Shown piece after piece: positions 1 to 12,440 of a stretch of 64,000 bases of DNA (the stretch's first letter is position 1; the number at the start of each line of letters is the position of its first letter). Under the pieces are notes generated by a model. That model made no database searches. It was not told where the DNA came from and saw only the letters and a program-made list of their open reading frames with translations. The DNA is from Artocarpus heterophyllus (lineage: Eukaryota; Streptophyta; Magnoliopsida; Rosales; Moraceae). Location of the stretch: contig CM046342.1 in the NCBI GenBank assembly GCA_025403435.1, forward strand, positions 19,946,631-20,010,630, given 5' to 3'. The position numbers were made by a program, and so were the translations under genes.

Positions 1-1499
1 TCAAGATCCCTAAGGAACTTGTAGAGCCACACTGCTTCTTTCGAAGCATCACTAGCTACCACATACTCGGCCTCCATCATTGAATCCGAAGTGCATTTTT
101 GCTTGGCACTTCTCCAGCTAATGGCACTGCCGCCTAAAGTAAACACAAAATCCAAAGTCGATTTCCTAGAATCTAGACAAGATTGAAAATCCAAGTCAGT
201 GTATCCTAGAGGAGTCAAGTCCTCACCCGAATACACAAGTATATACCCTCGAGTCCTCAGGTACTTAAAAATATGCTTTACCACAACCCAATGGTTCGGT
301 CCTAAATTCGCCTAAAATCGACTTACAATCCCAACCAAATAACTAATATCCGGTTGTGTGCAAAGCATGGCATACATGAGACTACCCACTACCAAAGCAT
401 AAGGCACCTTCTACAAGTATTCTCTTTCTTCATAAGAGTATGGAGAGTCTTTCTTAGAAAGAGTAATTCCTGACCTAGATGGTTGCCCACCTATCTTGGA
501 ATCCTGCATTGCAAACCTCTTGAGAATTTTATCTATGTATCCGGCCTAGGACAAAGCTATCATTTTGTCCTTCCTATCCCGAAAGATTTGGATACTAAGA
601 ACAAAATTAGCCTCACCTAAGTCCTTCATGTCAAACTGCTTGGTCAACCATAATTTGACCAATGACAATGCCCCAATGTCATTGCCAATTAGCAGAATGT
701 CATCTATATAGAGCAGTAGAAAAACCACCTTCCCATCCTTAATGTGTTTGTAAACACATGGCCCATCCATAGTTTGTGAGAACTCATAAGTCTTGATCAC
801 TTTATCAAATCTTATGTTCCAAGAACGAGAAGCCTGCTTAAGTCCTTAAATTGACTTTAGCAGCCTACAAACCTTCCCCTCTTGACCCGTGACCTTGAAC
901 CCGTCTGGTTGTTCCATATAAATGGACTCATCAAGATAGCCATTTAGAAAAGCTGTCTTGACATCCATCTGTCAAATCTTGTAGTCGAGAGCGATAGCTA
1001 TGGACAAGAGAATCCGGATGGACTTAAGCATGGCTACAGGCGAAAAGGTTTCCTTATAATCGATTCCTTCCTTTTGCGTATAACCCTTAGCTACCAGTCT
1101 AGCCATAGAGATTTCGACCTTTCCATCCACTCCTCTTTTCCTATTGTAGATCCACTTACACCCTATAGGTTTTACCCCTTCGGAAAGATCCACAAGTTCT
1201 CAAACCTGATTAGTCTCCATAGACTTCATCTCAATGTTCATGGCCTCTATCCAAAGTTTTGGATCAACATCCTCCATAGCCTCTGCGTAAGTATAAGGAT
1301 CCCTATCATGTTCATCCGGTTCAGCCAAGAAGACCTCCCCATTGAACATATACCTCTCAAGTTGACGCCTGATACTCCCACTATACCAAAGCCCCTGAGG
1401 TTGTTGTTCAGGTTTGTTTGGTTTTTCTACATTGATCGGAACGGTTTCATTCGGAACCTCCGGAGTGATCGGATCACTCCTTAACTCCTCAAGCACCAC
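1..1499 (-). pseudogene. copia reverse transcriptase / RNase H (decayed)
   Basis: Minus-strand fragments of copia pol. 972-1193 encodes the RT N-terminal block ([17 protein letters not shown], then [17 protein letters not shown]). 546-800 encodes the RT catalytic block, with [11 protein letters not shown] in place of the usual YVDD. 1-200 translates to the RNase H end (STSG..FTLGG..ISWRS and the MEAEY box). 1200-1499 is the linker between integrase and RT. The pieces lie in different frames with internal stops, so no functional enzyme is made. The active-site Val to Ile change in YVDD is tolerated in some RTs and is not itself the lesion. Confidence 0.9.
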
Positions 1500-2819
1500 T
1501 TTGCTTCAAGGTTTAAAGTCGTCCATGTAACTCTCCTCAAGGAAAGTTGCATTAGTTGAAACCATGACTTTATTTCCTTTGGGTTATTAAAATAACCCCC
1601 TTTAGTCCCTTTTAGATATCCTACAAACATGCAAACTTCCGAGCATGCTTCTAACTTATTCAGATCCTTAAACAGGACATGAGCCGGACATCCCCATATG
1701 CGAATATGGTTTAAGGATGTCTTCCTACCCGTCCACAATTCATGAGGAGTTTTAGGGACCAATTTTGAAGCACATTGTTCAAAAGATAACATGCGGTTTA
1801 TAGTGCATATCCCCAAAAGGATAAAGGCAATGACAAATAACTCATCATGGACCTAATCATGTCCAATAAAGTCCTATTTCTTCTCTCCGCTATGCCATCC
1901 TACTACGGAGTGCCCAGCGTAGTTAAATGGGATAAAATCTCATTCTCTAATAAGTGTCCCAATAACTCATCGGAAAGGTATTTCCCACCTCGATCGGATC
2001 GAAGTGCCTTTATGGGTCTACCCAATTGCTTTTCCACTTCAGCCCAAAACTCCCTAAACTTGTCAAAAGTTTTGCTTTGTGGTGCATCAGGTACACATAC
2101 CCATATCTTGAGTAATCGTCAATAAAAGTGATGAAGTACTCATACCCTCCTCGTGCCTGAATGTTCATCGGTCCACAAACATCACTATGCATAAGTTCTA
2201 GAACCCCTTCGGCCCTATTGCCCTTAGACCCAAATGGTCTTTTGGTCATTTTACCCTCTAAACAAGATTCACATTGAGGTATAGATTCCACCTTTAAGTG
2301 ACTTAAAGGTCCATCGCTTACCAACCTTTGAATCCTATTCAGGTTAATATGACCAAGGCGTAAATGCCAAGGATAAGTCTTATTAGAGTGAGAAGTTTTA
2401 AGTCTTTTAGAGTTATTATCATTCATCTCAGCATTAAGCAATAAGTCCATCTTAGGTTTGATAAAATATAGATTATTTTGCATCCATCCAGAATAGATAA
2501 AAGATTTGTTTTTACGAATCACCACTTTATCATTAAAAGAAACCAAATAGGAGTCTTTAAATAAACAAGCTGCATAAATTAAAGTCCTTTTAAATTTAGG
2601 AACATAAAAATAATCTTGCAAAAATAAATTCCTATAATTATCAAAATAAAGATGGACATCTCCCACTGCTTTCACTGAGATCAAGGATCCATCGTCCATC
2701 TGAAGCCTAAAGTCTTCATATAACAGTCTTTTCGTTTCTTTGAACCCCTGCAGAGAAACACAAACATAATTAGTTGCACCGAAATCTATAACCCAAATAT
2801 CATTGGATTCCTTAACCAA
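1481..2819 (-). pseudogene. copia protease and integrase (decayed)
   Basis: 2010-2819 is an open stretch of 269 codons. It contains the aspartic-protease box as VIDFGATNYVC, where the catalytic DSG has become DFG. It then has the GAG-pre-integrase zinc-binding region ([31 protein letters not shown]) and the start of the integrase core ([23 protein letters not shown]). 1481-1816 is the integrase C-terminal part ([20 protein letters not shown]). The core between ~1820 and 2010 is frameshifted. Family knowledge: this protease/integrase arrangement is Ty1/copia. Confidence 0.9.
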
Positions 2820-2827
2820 ACAAGTTT

Positions 2828-3657
2828 CTAAATATAGAAGTCACACCTACCTCTTTTGGAAAGGAAGTCCTTGCAATGCTTCTTGATATGCCCGACCTTC
2901 CCATAGAAGAAGCACTTAAGCTTCTTTGGGTTCTTCTTGCTCTTGGTACTAGCAGGAATAGAAAACTTCCCGTTCTTGGCCCGTTGCTTCTTTCCATTCC
3001 CAGAGTTGAGATTGGAACCAGAAGCAGCTACCATGTTGGCCTCTCCACCCGCAGGAGACTCCCTGATCAGCAGTTTGAACTCTTATAACTGTTTCATCAA
3101 TTCCGTCAATGTCATATCCCGTCTATTGCTTAAATTAAAAGTGGCTCTAAATGGAATAAATTTCTTTGACAGAGTCTCAAAGACCATAGTCATATGAGTT
3201 TCAGCATCGATGTCGGCTCTATTGGTTTGAGCCTCAGCGAGGTAACCCATGACCAATATCATATGCTCCTTTACAGATGTCCCGGGTCTCTGCTTACAGT
3301 TTAAGAGTTTTGAAGTGCCCCTTGCCACTTTGTTATGGCTTTGCCTCCAAACATGTCCTTAAGCTTATCCAAGATCTCCTTCACAGTCTCATAATCCTAA
3401 TGTTGAGCCTGTAGCACGTTATTCATGCTAGCCATAATATAGCAGCGGGCTTGATCATTAGCATCTTTCCAGCGACCATACGCTTGGAATTGCTTATTAG
3501 TTTAGTCTCCCATAGGCTTGGGAGGACAAGGGGTTGTTAGTACATATTTCAGTTTCTCAAAGGAGAGGACGATATCCAAGTTTCATTTCCAATCATTATA
3601 ATTCTCTCCAGTTAATAGGTTTTTGTCAAGTATCGATGATAAAGCATTTTTAGACAT
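2828..3657 (-). pseudogene. copia gag (decayed)
   Basis: The start ATG (complement of 3655-3657) begins MSKNALSSILDKN, like the same protein in family A copy 2 (MSKSTLSSILDKN). 3083-3328 keeps a UBN2-type gag segment. 2828-3034 holds the basic region and the nucleocapsid zinc knuckle as CFFYGKVGHIKKHC, in which the second Cys of CX2CX4HX4C has become Tyr. Several stops lie between these blocks. Gag would normally form the cytoplasmic virus-like particle. Confidence 0.85.
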
Positions 3658-5281
3658 TTTTAATCTATAATAAAGAATCATATACCAAACATAAGCAAAC
3701 ATATAATAACAATTTAGTAAGATAAAACAATTATGTAAAAATACAAATGTGTTTATGTGTCAAAACCTTGAAAATATCACAACCTTACAATGATAATTCC
3801 CAACTCATAATTCAACAAGCTCCTAGGGGAGTCATGCCAAATTCAATTAGGAACACGAACCCCCTCCTGATTAATATATGCCATCCAAGATCCGTATGAT
3901 CCAACATATATTAATAATCGTTTCTTTGGCCATTAATTTTATTAACAAAGCTCTTAAGGGAGGTTAATAATAAAATTAACGTGAGTGTATAACCATCGTT
4001 CCAATATTTTATCCATGATTTATAATCACCACCTAGGGGTGTGCAACCACAAATCATGCCAAAATACCTTATCCTCTTAGAGATCCAATCTGGTACATGA
4101 TAGAAATCCCTTCCTAGGGGTTAGGACCACCACGTTTTGCCTATGGACCAACGATGGAGGCCTTAGGTTCTCTCTTTGAAAACCTTCTCCTACTCAATCT
4201 TTTGAAATCAAGGTTTTATTTTAAGAATATGCATGAACAATTTTAATATTAGCGGCACTCCCTATTCTATATGACAAGTTATCAATATACATGGCAAATC
4301 ATATTATAATGTAGACAAGCAAAATAATTATAACCATAATATTATGGCTCCACCCTAGAGAATAGAAAACTAAGATTACAAGAGAATAATCGAGACATAT
4401 TATCGATTCTTAATCCTTGAATCCTCAAGCTGTATCCTTCTTCATGTAACGCCCATCTTCAAGTCTGCAATCCTGTATGAATCGAATACTTCATATTTCC
4501 GGTCATATCCAAATTTAATGTTTCTCAAAATTGTCCCCAAAACAAAATTAAAACTGCATTGAAAACTGCACCTTTTCTAGAAAAATTTCCAACTCTCAGT
4601 CGACAGGCCGATCTGGGTGATCGGCCTGCCAGTCATTCTCCATCGACCTATCGATCAGGAAGATCGGCCTACCACCAGAGCCACTAGATTTTTGCCCCAC
4701 TAACGGCCTGTCGAACCTATCCTTTTGGCCTGCCGATCTGTGACCATCGGCCTACCGAACTGTAGGGTTCGACATGCCGACTGTTCAAAAATCTCCCATT
4801 CCAAAAAATATAATTTTTAATGCAATTCATCAATTTTATTTTCAATAATTCAAAAACATAAAATTAGAGACTTATGAAATACCTAGGAGCACCATCATCA
4901 ATCTTCTAGATCCCTATTCTAGATCCGTCTTCTCCGAATGATTATTTAATTACAAAATTCTTACAAATTTAAAAATAAATAATAATTCCTAGACGGAGAT
5001 GATAGTCCACCATCTAATTACGTGAAAAACCTAGATACACATTCTAACCTCTAAAGAACCATAACCGGTATAAATTAATTAATTAATAAATAATTAAATA
5101 ACAATTTAATCAATCATAATTAATTAATAAACATTCACCACATAATCCATAACATATAAAATATATAGAAGCCTAGAGTGCCAACTATCTATAAAATTAA
5201 ATTCAAGTATAGGAGAGATTAAGATCACAAATTTTATACATATAGTATGATCACAAACTCGTAAATTTATGTAAAAACCAT
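3658..5281 (-). other. copia family A copy 1 untranslated leader
   Basis: About 1.6 kb lies between the primer site and gag with no ORF. It aligns along its length with 59155-60806 of copy 2. It contains several stem-loops with a CCTAGGGG core, for example outer stem CATGATTT 4014-4021 with AAATCATG 4051-4058 and inner CACC-TAGG-GGTG at 4030-4041. A GC-rich box of GGCCTGCCGA-like repeats lies at 4597-4790. Confidence 0.7.
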
Positions 5282-5294
5282 GGCTCTAATACCA
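5282..5294 (-). other. primer binding site (initiator Met tRNA)
   Basis: The minus strand reads TGGTATTAGAGCC three bases downstream of the LTR end, one mismatch from the standard plant copia primer site TGGTATCAGAGCC. It would prime minus-strand cDNA synthesis. Confidence 0.9.
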
Positions 5295-5296
5295 AT

Positions 5297-7324
5297 TGTT
5301 GGAAAAATAGTACGTATTAGAATTTTAAAAATTTTATATCAGAGTATTTTCCAAAACACAAGTTTGACATACTATATGCATAAATTAACCAGATCTTACT
5401 AACCTTTGTGTGCCGAAGAACCCCCCGTAATCGTGAAGAGAAGTAACATTCTAAAAGAGCCTCAATCAATTGGTCTTCTTTGCTATTCTCTATCCACGAT
5501 CGGAGTGAGTGTGGGGTCACATGTACAGCTCTTCCACTAGGTGACTCTCATTCCAATCAATCGAGAGAACCCAAAGCTAGTGTTTGTGATCTGTGAACAA
5601 AAGCTCTCAGGGAGTTTTCAGATTCTCACCAGCAGAGTATCACTTTTAATCTCTCAATTGAACTAAATAACTCTTAAGACTTACTCCCTATTTATAGAGG
5701 TTGGGTTTAGGATTAGTCCTTATTAAATTAGGTCTCAAAAATTCAGATCAGAATCAAATTTGAATAAATATCTGATAAGATCCACGTAAAAATAAGTGAT
5801 CTTATCCTTCGCTCATCGGTAGGCCGAACTACATAATCGACAGGCCAAACTCGCCCATCGACAGGCTGAACACGTGGATCGGCAGGCCAAACTGTCGAAT
5901 AAAAATCTCACCGAATCTTTTATTTTCCACCCTAGATTCTATAGGATAAAATTTCAATTTTAATTCAAATAACCCAATAGAAAAGTTATCTGATTAAAAC
6001 AACTTTATCTAGATAATCTCTAAGAAAATAAATGAATTCCTAATAATTCTACAAGTTTATCTTGATCTAATTTATCCAATTAAATCAACCGATAAACAGA
6101 CAAGAATTATCCGATCTCAATAATTCAACAAGTTTATCTTAAATCAATTTTATCACAAAATTGATTCAATCGATAAATAGACATGAATTATCTTATTCTT
6201 CCAAATTTTAAGCAATCTGATAAATCTGACATAAGTTACCAATTATTGAAAAAGCACGCCGTATGGTTACAGGATGTTGTGAGTTAGCAAAGGGGACCAA
6301 ATGGACCTATATAGTTCAAGCTCCTGATAATTATGAAGCCTAATATCCCAGATATACATTTCATAATTATCAACTCCAACGCTACTCCACTAAAAGGTTG
6401 GAGCTGCACTCACGAACTACATAGAATTACGAAGCCGTATAGCTAAGTCTCCATGACATATCATAGTGTATTGCATCCCCATTTGATTATCCATAATCGG
6501 CTTAAGGACAAGTTCTATTTTACCTTCTTGATTATTTTTATCTTACATTCCATTATCTCACCATCAGAAAACTTACTATCCAAAGATAGTATATCATTCA
6601 GTTACACCTATGCATCCAAATGGTTGAGCGCTCTAGTTTTCCAATTACAGGATAACGCATAAAGAGGATATCATTACTCCTAAAGAGGAGCTATGGATTC
6701 TATATCCATGAATAACAGGTCTACGCTATCAAGAGTCATGCCTCTAACGTACCAGCATGCATACCACTATTAAGATGTGGGCATCACCCTTTGGTACATC
6801 AAAAGGCACAAGTCAAGGCAACGAGCCCACTATTCATCTTAGGATTAAGATACAATACAAATGATTGTCTAAAGTGAATCGATTTGTCAAGATAGAATTA
6901 TTAATCCAAATCAATTCACTTTATGTCTCGATCCAACACATCGTCACCTATGACAACGTGCTAATGTTTATATTCACGGAGTCCACCTCCGATGACCAAG
7001 ACAAACCATCTCCCAATAGGGTATAGACAACATAACAATCTTTACATGAATAAAGTGCCCAACTTTATTCCCTCGATTGCGGATCTAATGATTTAGATCG
7101 CCACCTTAAGAATCGTGTCTTCTGGATAATCTGTCCGTGATATGCCTAATTCTTAAAGGTTTAGACTGGCAGTCTCAGACTTTTGTTTGCTTATCATACA
7201 TTCAACAAATATGAATGTAAAGAGGACAAGATTTTCTATATAAACAATAAATAAATTCTTTATTGATAAAAATGTCTTCAAAAACTTATTACATTTTTAC
7301 TCCTTAAGGCATACATGTCTAATA
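5297..7324 (-). repeat. LTR of copia family A copy 1 (5' LTR, minus orientation)
   Basis: Begins TGTTGGAAAAATAGTACG on the plus strand next to the primer site and ends at CATGTCTAATA, homologous to the end at 62834. Length is about 2.03 kb, close to the 2014 bp of the intact copy 2 LTR. The terminal CA is mutated, and no target duplication can be checked because the other LTR is outside the window. Confidence 0.9.
5689..5696 (-). promoter_or_regulatory. LTR TATA box
   Basis: The minus strand reads TATAAATA followed by GGGAG. The equivalent site in the copy 2 LTR (61211-61218) reads TATAAAAG followed by GGAG. The conserved position and context support a Pol II core promoter that would start the element transcript leftwards. 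Confidence 0.6.
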
Positions 7325-10300
7325 AGGGCATGCTCCGATCTTGCTAATATTACTAATTTTTCCCCTAAAAGTTTCAAAAATCCATATTTATCACCCGATT
7401 GACTTCCAAACTGATTAAATAAACTTCTTAGAATCCAAATCTTCAATTTCTATCCCATTTTCTTGTCTTTACCTTAAAGCACCTGCAAGGCACAAAATCA
7501 CAAAATAAACATAAATTACACAAGAATAAAGCAAATAAATTTGGGAAGATAGATTGGAAAATAATTTCAAATTATGCACTTGTTAATTTCTAACCAAAGG
7601 CTTCCAAGTTTTCGATAGAGATTTGAGGCAGGCTTTTCATAAAATGATTTTGGATTTTAGTTTGTGTTTACCATGAATTTAATCTTTGACTTTTGTTATT
7701 TAATCTTTTCTAAATTTTGGTTATGAACATGCACCACTTTTTGAATGATGAACAAAATCTGGGTATTACGTTAAAACAGAGAATAAATGTTTGTTTTGGT
7801 TCATGTTTGTTTTGGTTCAATCTTATGATTGGAAAAATGTTTTAAATGTTTAAAATCAGATTCTAGGGTTTCATGTTCGTAGGCTTCGGGGGAAGTACCA
7901 AATTAATTCTTGCTACAAATATGTTGTTGTTGTGTATAGTAATGAGCAAGGGTCGTTGCCATAGGATATTGGGTCTAATTAATTAGTTATTGACACAAAA
8001 TTTAAAACACACCAATACAAAACACAAACGGGGGTTTTAAAATTTAATTAACTAAATGAATAAAAAGACAAGAAAAGTGAATAAATGTAAAATAATAATA
8101 ATAATGAAATCACTCAAATGATCATACTCCACCACTAAACAATAACCATAAAATTGATTATAAACTATTCCCAATTAGCTATTAAAACTACAAACTGTAG
8201 ATAGTAATAAGATCTACTATCCTAATCTCTCCTTACTTTGTCGTTAAGCAAAACAAGTTTTTCACTTAATCCATTTCCCTTAAATAACCTAGAATAAGCT
8301 TTCTAGATTCTATTCAATAGAAGCATTAAGATAAGAAAGATAGGTTAATCTAGATAACAAACATACATTCTCGGATTATTCAACCTAGGTTGCATTTCAC
8401 ATTGCAATTAATAAAAATATCCCGTGATCATACCTTGCAATTTGTTACAAATGATTAGAATAACAAGACAATCATGAATCAAACATTCCAATCTAGCAAT
8501 AGATTAAATTCTAGTTCCATTTAGCTGCGTAGCCAAACAAAACACAAAAATAATCATAAACAATAGTTATAAAAGAACATAAACAATCTCAATTGAAAAA
8601 TTGGAAAGCAATTTTGAAAATCAATTACATAATCATATCTAAGGTTTTGAAATTCCCTTCAACCTAAAATAAAATTAAACTAAAAACATTGAAAAAGAAT
8701 AGAAGGAAAGAAGAAAGAAAAGAATAATTCTAGCGTCAAAGAATTCTCCGTACGAATGATATTCTTTGAGCCACTAAACCTAAAAAGACTAAGAAAAAGC
8801 TAACAAAAACTTGTATTTTTGTGTTGCATAATGACCTATTTATGGGCTCTTCAAGTTGGGGTCAACGAGAAACTTTGGAGTCAATTTGGATTTAGAAACC
8901 TGATTTTTTGCTGCATAGCATTGCGGCACTAAAAGTCTCACGCTGTAGTGCTATGAAAAGTCTTTCACAACATTTATGTCTAGCATCATAGTGTTAGAAG
9001 GACAACAGCGTGGCTCTAAGAAAAAGTTTTTACAGCATTTTTCGCCCCCGGTACCACCGTGGCTTAACTTTTATGGTGCTACGATGCTCTATGATTGGGT
9101 TTTTGGCTCAAAAATCTATCTAAATACCTCTATTTTGGCCTTCAATCATGTTTCAACATCCAGGACATCTACAAAACACAAAAATACAAGTAAATCACAA
9201 AACACTAAAGAATAAAACAAGGAACTACGGGAAAAAATTGATCAAAAACTATATCTAATTAATCACTTATCGTATGATAGGTATTTTAAGGATTAAAAGC
9301 TTAGAATTATGTCTAAACATGATTTTTTTTTCTATTTTGAGCAGACTCTAAAATTTGTGATTTTGGTGCAAAATTTAAGGAAACTTGTTTATTTACATGC
9401 TAAGATATTTTACTAGGTGTGTTAGACTGAGTTTGATTATTAAAAACCAGTTTAAGTTAGAAATTTTAGAGGTTTTTTGAATTAGATTGTGAAGGACCAA
9501 ATTGGGAAGAACGTGGTTCGAGAGAGGGGGTGGTCAATAGTCCCTTGTGTAGTGGGGTCAATCGGTGTGGCTGCCCAAGCTACTACCACCTTCACCTGAG
9601 CCTATTGGGTCCTCCGGCTTTCTCTAGTTCAGTTACTTTTTGTTCCGTTGTGTATAAACTCTCTTAAAACCCCCATTCTTGTGTTCTAAAGTCCTTAGAA
9701 AACTAATTCATATTATAGGATCATTTTAACATAAACAACACATTAGAGATTGATTTATACATAATATGAAAATATGGCTCTATTTGTTCTTTTTTTTTTC
9801 CCTTTTTGATGATGATTAGAAAGCATCAATTTACAGGTTGAGTTTGTAAGACTTAGAGACATCTGTGGATATTTTTTGCTAAAGAGGTAGGATTCTAATC
9901 CTTCTCTTGGTTACCATGTTTGGAATTTGATTTTTTGCTTCTGGCCAAATTAAATTACTTAAGATGAGCATGTTATGAAAAGTTATTTATGAAATGTGTT
10001 TTAGTCTTATTGCTATGAGTTTGCAAAAAGTATATATGTAAATATGCTTGTTTTCTTATTTTAGCAAATAAATTTGAAATTCATGTTCTAGACTCAGAAT
10101 AAGAAATTTTGAGCACTTATGATTTTCAAATACTACTGAGGATGTATATGGCTCCCGGTGGTTGGTTTTAAGCAACGATAGAGACTAGGTTATGTAGAAT
10201 GCAATCCTAGGGACAAAACCCTCGATTGGGAGCTCCGTAACGTGGGCAACAACTAAAGTATTGTAAGTATGTTCATATACGTTATGAAATGATTTAGAAA

Positions 10301-10915
10301 TTGAGAACTAAATCAACCGGATCATCTCACTCTCTCTTTTACTTGTTCTTCCATATGTTATGTTTTAAATATTTTGTTTATTTATTTAAATGCTTTCACT
10401 TCTGTTTACTTTATTATTCTCTTTTAAATGCTAAAGTTGTTAAAAGAAATCCTACTACGCCTTTTGCTCATTTTTTTTCTTTATTTTACCCCTCCAAACG
10501 GTGAAGAGAGTGGTACTAAGTTAGTATCGAGATAGTGATGATGAATAGTCATTGTGTGTCTCCAGTTGAGCTTATGGCATGTGTTAGAGTTTTAGAACGG
10601 TTTGTACTAAATGCGATTATATTGTTTCCCTATTGTAATTCAATTGTATATGTGTAAAGACTATGCGGTCTTGCATCTATCCCTGTATTGAGGCTTCAGC
10701 ATGAGTTAAGAGTTTATAGACTATTATGAGATTTAAACCATTTAAATTCTAAATTTTCATTTGAAATATTTAGTTTGGTTTTAACCTAAAATTTGTTTAA
10801 ACTAAATATTTTGTTTGATTTAATTTATAAATTCAGGTTTTTTAAATTAAATAAATAATTTGCTTAATTTATATTAATTATGTTCTCACTCCTACCCCCT
10901 CTTTAGGGCATTACA
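7325..10915 (+). repeat. Relic chromovirus-type LTR, interrupted by an Athila LTR
   Basis: The right end reads GGGCATTACA, the decayed form of the GGGTGTTACA terminus of many Tekay/Del LTRs, and a primer-site-like sequence follows five bases later. The interior is AT-rich and non-coding, with poly-pyrimidine runs. An Athila-type LTR occupies 7877-9272, and the flanks on both sides look alike in composition. The left boundary of this LTR is not visible, so 7325 is simply the end of the copia LTR. Confidence 0.45.
7877..9272 (-). repeat. Athila-type LTR copy A (possible solo LTR)
   Basis: The reverse complement starts CGATAAGTGATTAATTAG and aligns through its length with the plus-strand LTRs at 16313, ~17798 and 36779. 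Shared blocks include the box of GCACTA/TAGTGC motifs near 8905-9010 and the terminal block ATTAATTTGG..CTTCCCCCGAAGCC. No PPT or PBS flanks it, so it is probably a solo LTR. Candidate 5-bp flanks CATGT and TATGA match at only 3 of 5 positions. Confidence 0.7.
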
Positions 10916-10920
10916 GATTT

Positions 10921-10932
10921 TGCTATCGGAGC
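10921..10932 (+). other. Decayed primer binding site
   Basis: TGCTATCGGAGC followed by ATGG differs at two positions from TGGTATCAGAGC and lies five bases after the LTR terminus TTACA. This is the arrangement of chromovirus LTR ends. The following 265 bases (10933-11197) hold nothing recognisable. Confidence 0.6.
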
Positions 10933-11197
10933 ATGGCTTCAGATTCCATGAGAAACTGTATGAGTTTTGTTTTGGTTTGCCTCTAAAAAAAGTTTCTGTT
11001 TCAAAGTACTGTTTTATCTACGTAAGAATTTTTGTTATGTATATTATCATTTTAGCTTAAAAGTTTTGTAAAGAATAGGCTCTCTAAAAAAAACATGTTT
11101 TGTAAAAAAAAGGGCTTTATTTTGTTTAAAGAAAAGTTTTGTTTGGTTAAAAAAATGAAATAATTTCTTGTTTAAGAGGTTTTCATTGGTAGGTTAC

Positions 11198-12440
11198 AAT
11201 GGACACTGATGAGCATTTTGAGACCTACCTGGAATACATGCTCTTCCAAAATGTGAATGATGTCATGGTGCAAAGCTTCTTTGTTGGCATTAATTAGTCT
11301 TGCTCAATAGTGGTTCCATTGAATAGAATCGAGAATAGTGAGTTCATTTCAATAGCTATTTGAAGTCTTCTTGGTGGCTTTCGTGACCTCTAGGTCGAGA
11401 AATAAGAAAATCACTTATTTGTACTCTATAAAGTAAGGAAAATCTAAGTCTGTTTTGGATTATCACAATAGATTTACACGAGTAGCTCTAGAAGTTAAGA
11501 ACAATGAGGATGACCCTCAAGAACCATTACGAGAAGGTCTTTCAGACAAAAAGCTACTTTGGTTGCTTGCTCTAGTCCATATAAGAACCTTCCCTCTAAT
11601 GCTTGCCTTCGCCCAAAGACATGCAAACATTGAGGAGTACATGGAAAGTTTTTGTAAAGAGGTAAGTAGTAAGAAAAAAGAAGAAGAACAAGAGAGCATT
11701 CGCCAATCAAGAGGCATCCGACCAAAAGAAACCGAAGACCAATAAGTTGAAGAGTTTGTCAGGAGGTTTTAGAATTACACACCTCTGGTCTTGAAGATTG
11801 ACGAGGTGCACAATCAAGTCAACAACCTTAATCTGTTGACCGACCCCCCCCACCATTGAAAAGGAATTGGGCTAAGAGAGATTAGAGCAAATATTGCAAT
11901 ATCCATAAAGATGTTGGCTATATGACCCGAGAATGCATCAAACTATAGGACTAAGTTAAGGCTTTTGTCTGGGATGACCATTTGTAAGAATTTGTTAAAC
12001 TATTGTTGGCTCCCTACAATGGTGATCGAAGAACAATCAACTTGGCGAAGAAGACCAACTGAGGTAATAGAATTAAAGGAATCTTGATAATAGTATGAAC
12101 ACCTTGGATCCCTTAAACATTATACATACAATATTCAGTGGGTCAGTTATGAGGGACACTGTGAGTAGTTGATAAACATATGCTGAGAAGCTAGATTGGT
12201 TGACTGAGGAGACTACATGAATGTGTCCAGGCATATCAATAAAGTGTGCTAGCAAAAGGACATGCTGATCACATTCACTGAAGAGTAGGCCAATAACTTG
12301 CTTCACCCACACAACGATGCTCCGGTTTGTGAGTTCTAGATTGTCAACAACATGGTCTAACATGTCCTAATTGACAACTAAAGCTCTGCTGCCGTCCTCT
12401 TCAAGCAAGCTTAAGATTGATTATAGACAAGCAACGCTGT
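11198..12440 (+). pseudogene. Fossil Tat-type Ty3/gypsy gag and protease
   Basis: Stop-riddled reading frames align in order with the better preserved gag/protease at 52890-54149. DEHFETYLEYMLFQNVND matches NEHVKLYRGHMLLQNASD. REGLSDKKLLW (11455-11745 ORF) matches KGLRDEKLTW. The zinc-knuckle-like block near 11890 reads KYCNIHKDVGYMTREC. Near 12263 DMLITFTEE, HPHNDAPVCEF and VLIDN*SSA give the protease box. Several in-frame stops and frameshifts are present. It is the same lineage as the gypsy element at 51482-64000 but much older. No LTR or RT of this copy is visible. Confidence 0.8.

Larger units (their letters stand above)
1..7324 (-). mobile_element. Ty1/copia LTR retrotransposon, family A copy 1 (truncated by window edge)
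   Basis: Minus-strand element read right to left: LTR (5297-7324), primer site, ~1.6-kb leader, gag, protease, integrase, reverse transcriptase, RNase H. The order PR-INT-RT-RH is diagnostic of Ty1/copia. Position 1 lies inside RNase H and matches position ~55484 of family A copy 2, so roughly 290 bp of internal sequence and the 3' LTR lie outside the window. Every coding block carries stops and frameshifts, so this copy is dead. Confidence 0.93.

Noticed and set aside
9278..10915. Host gene in the T-rich stretch with ORF 10301-10504
   Set aside because: Low-complexity ORF before an LTR terminus and primer site; best explained as LTR.
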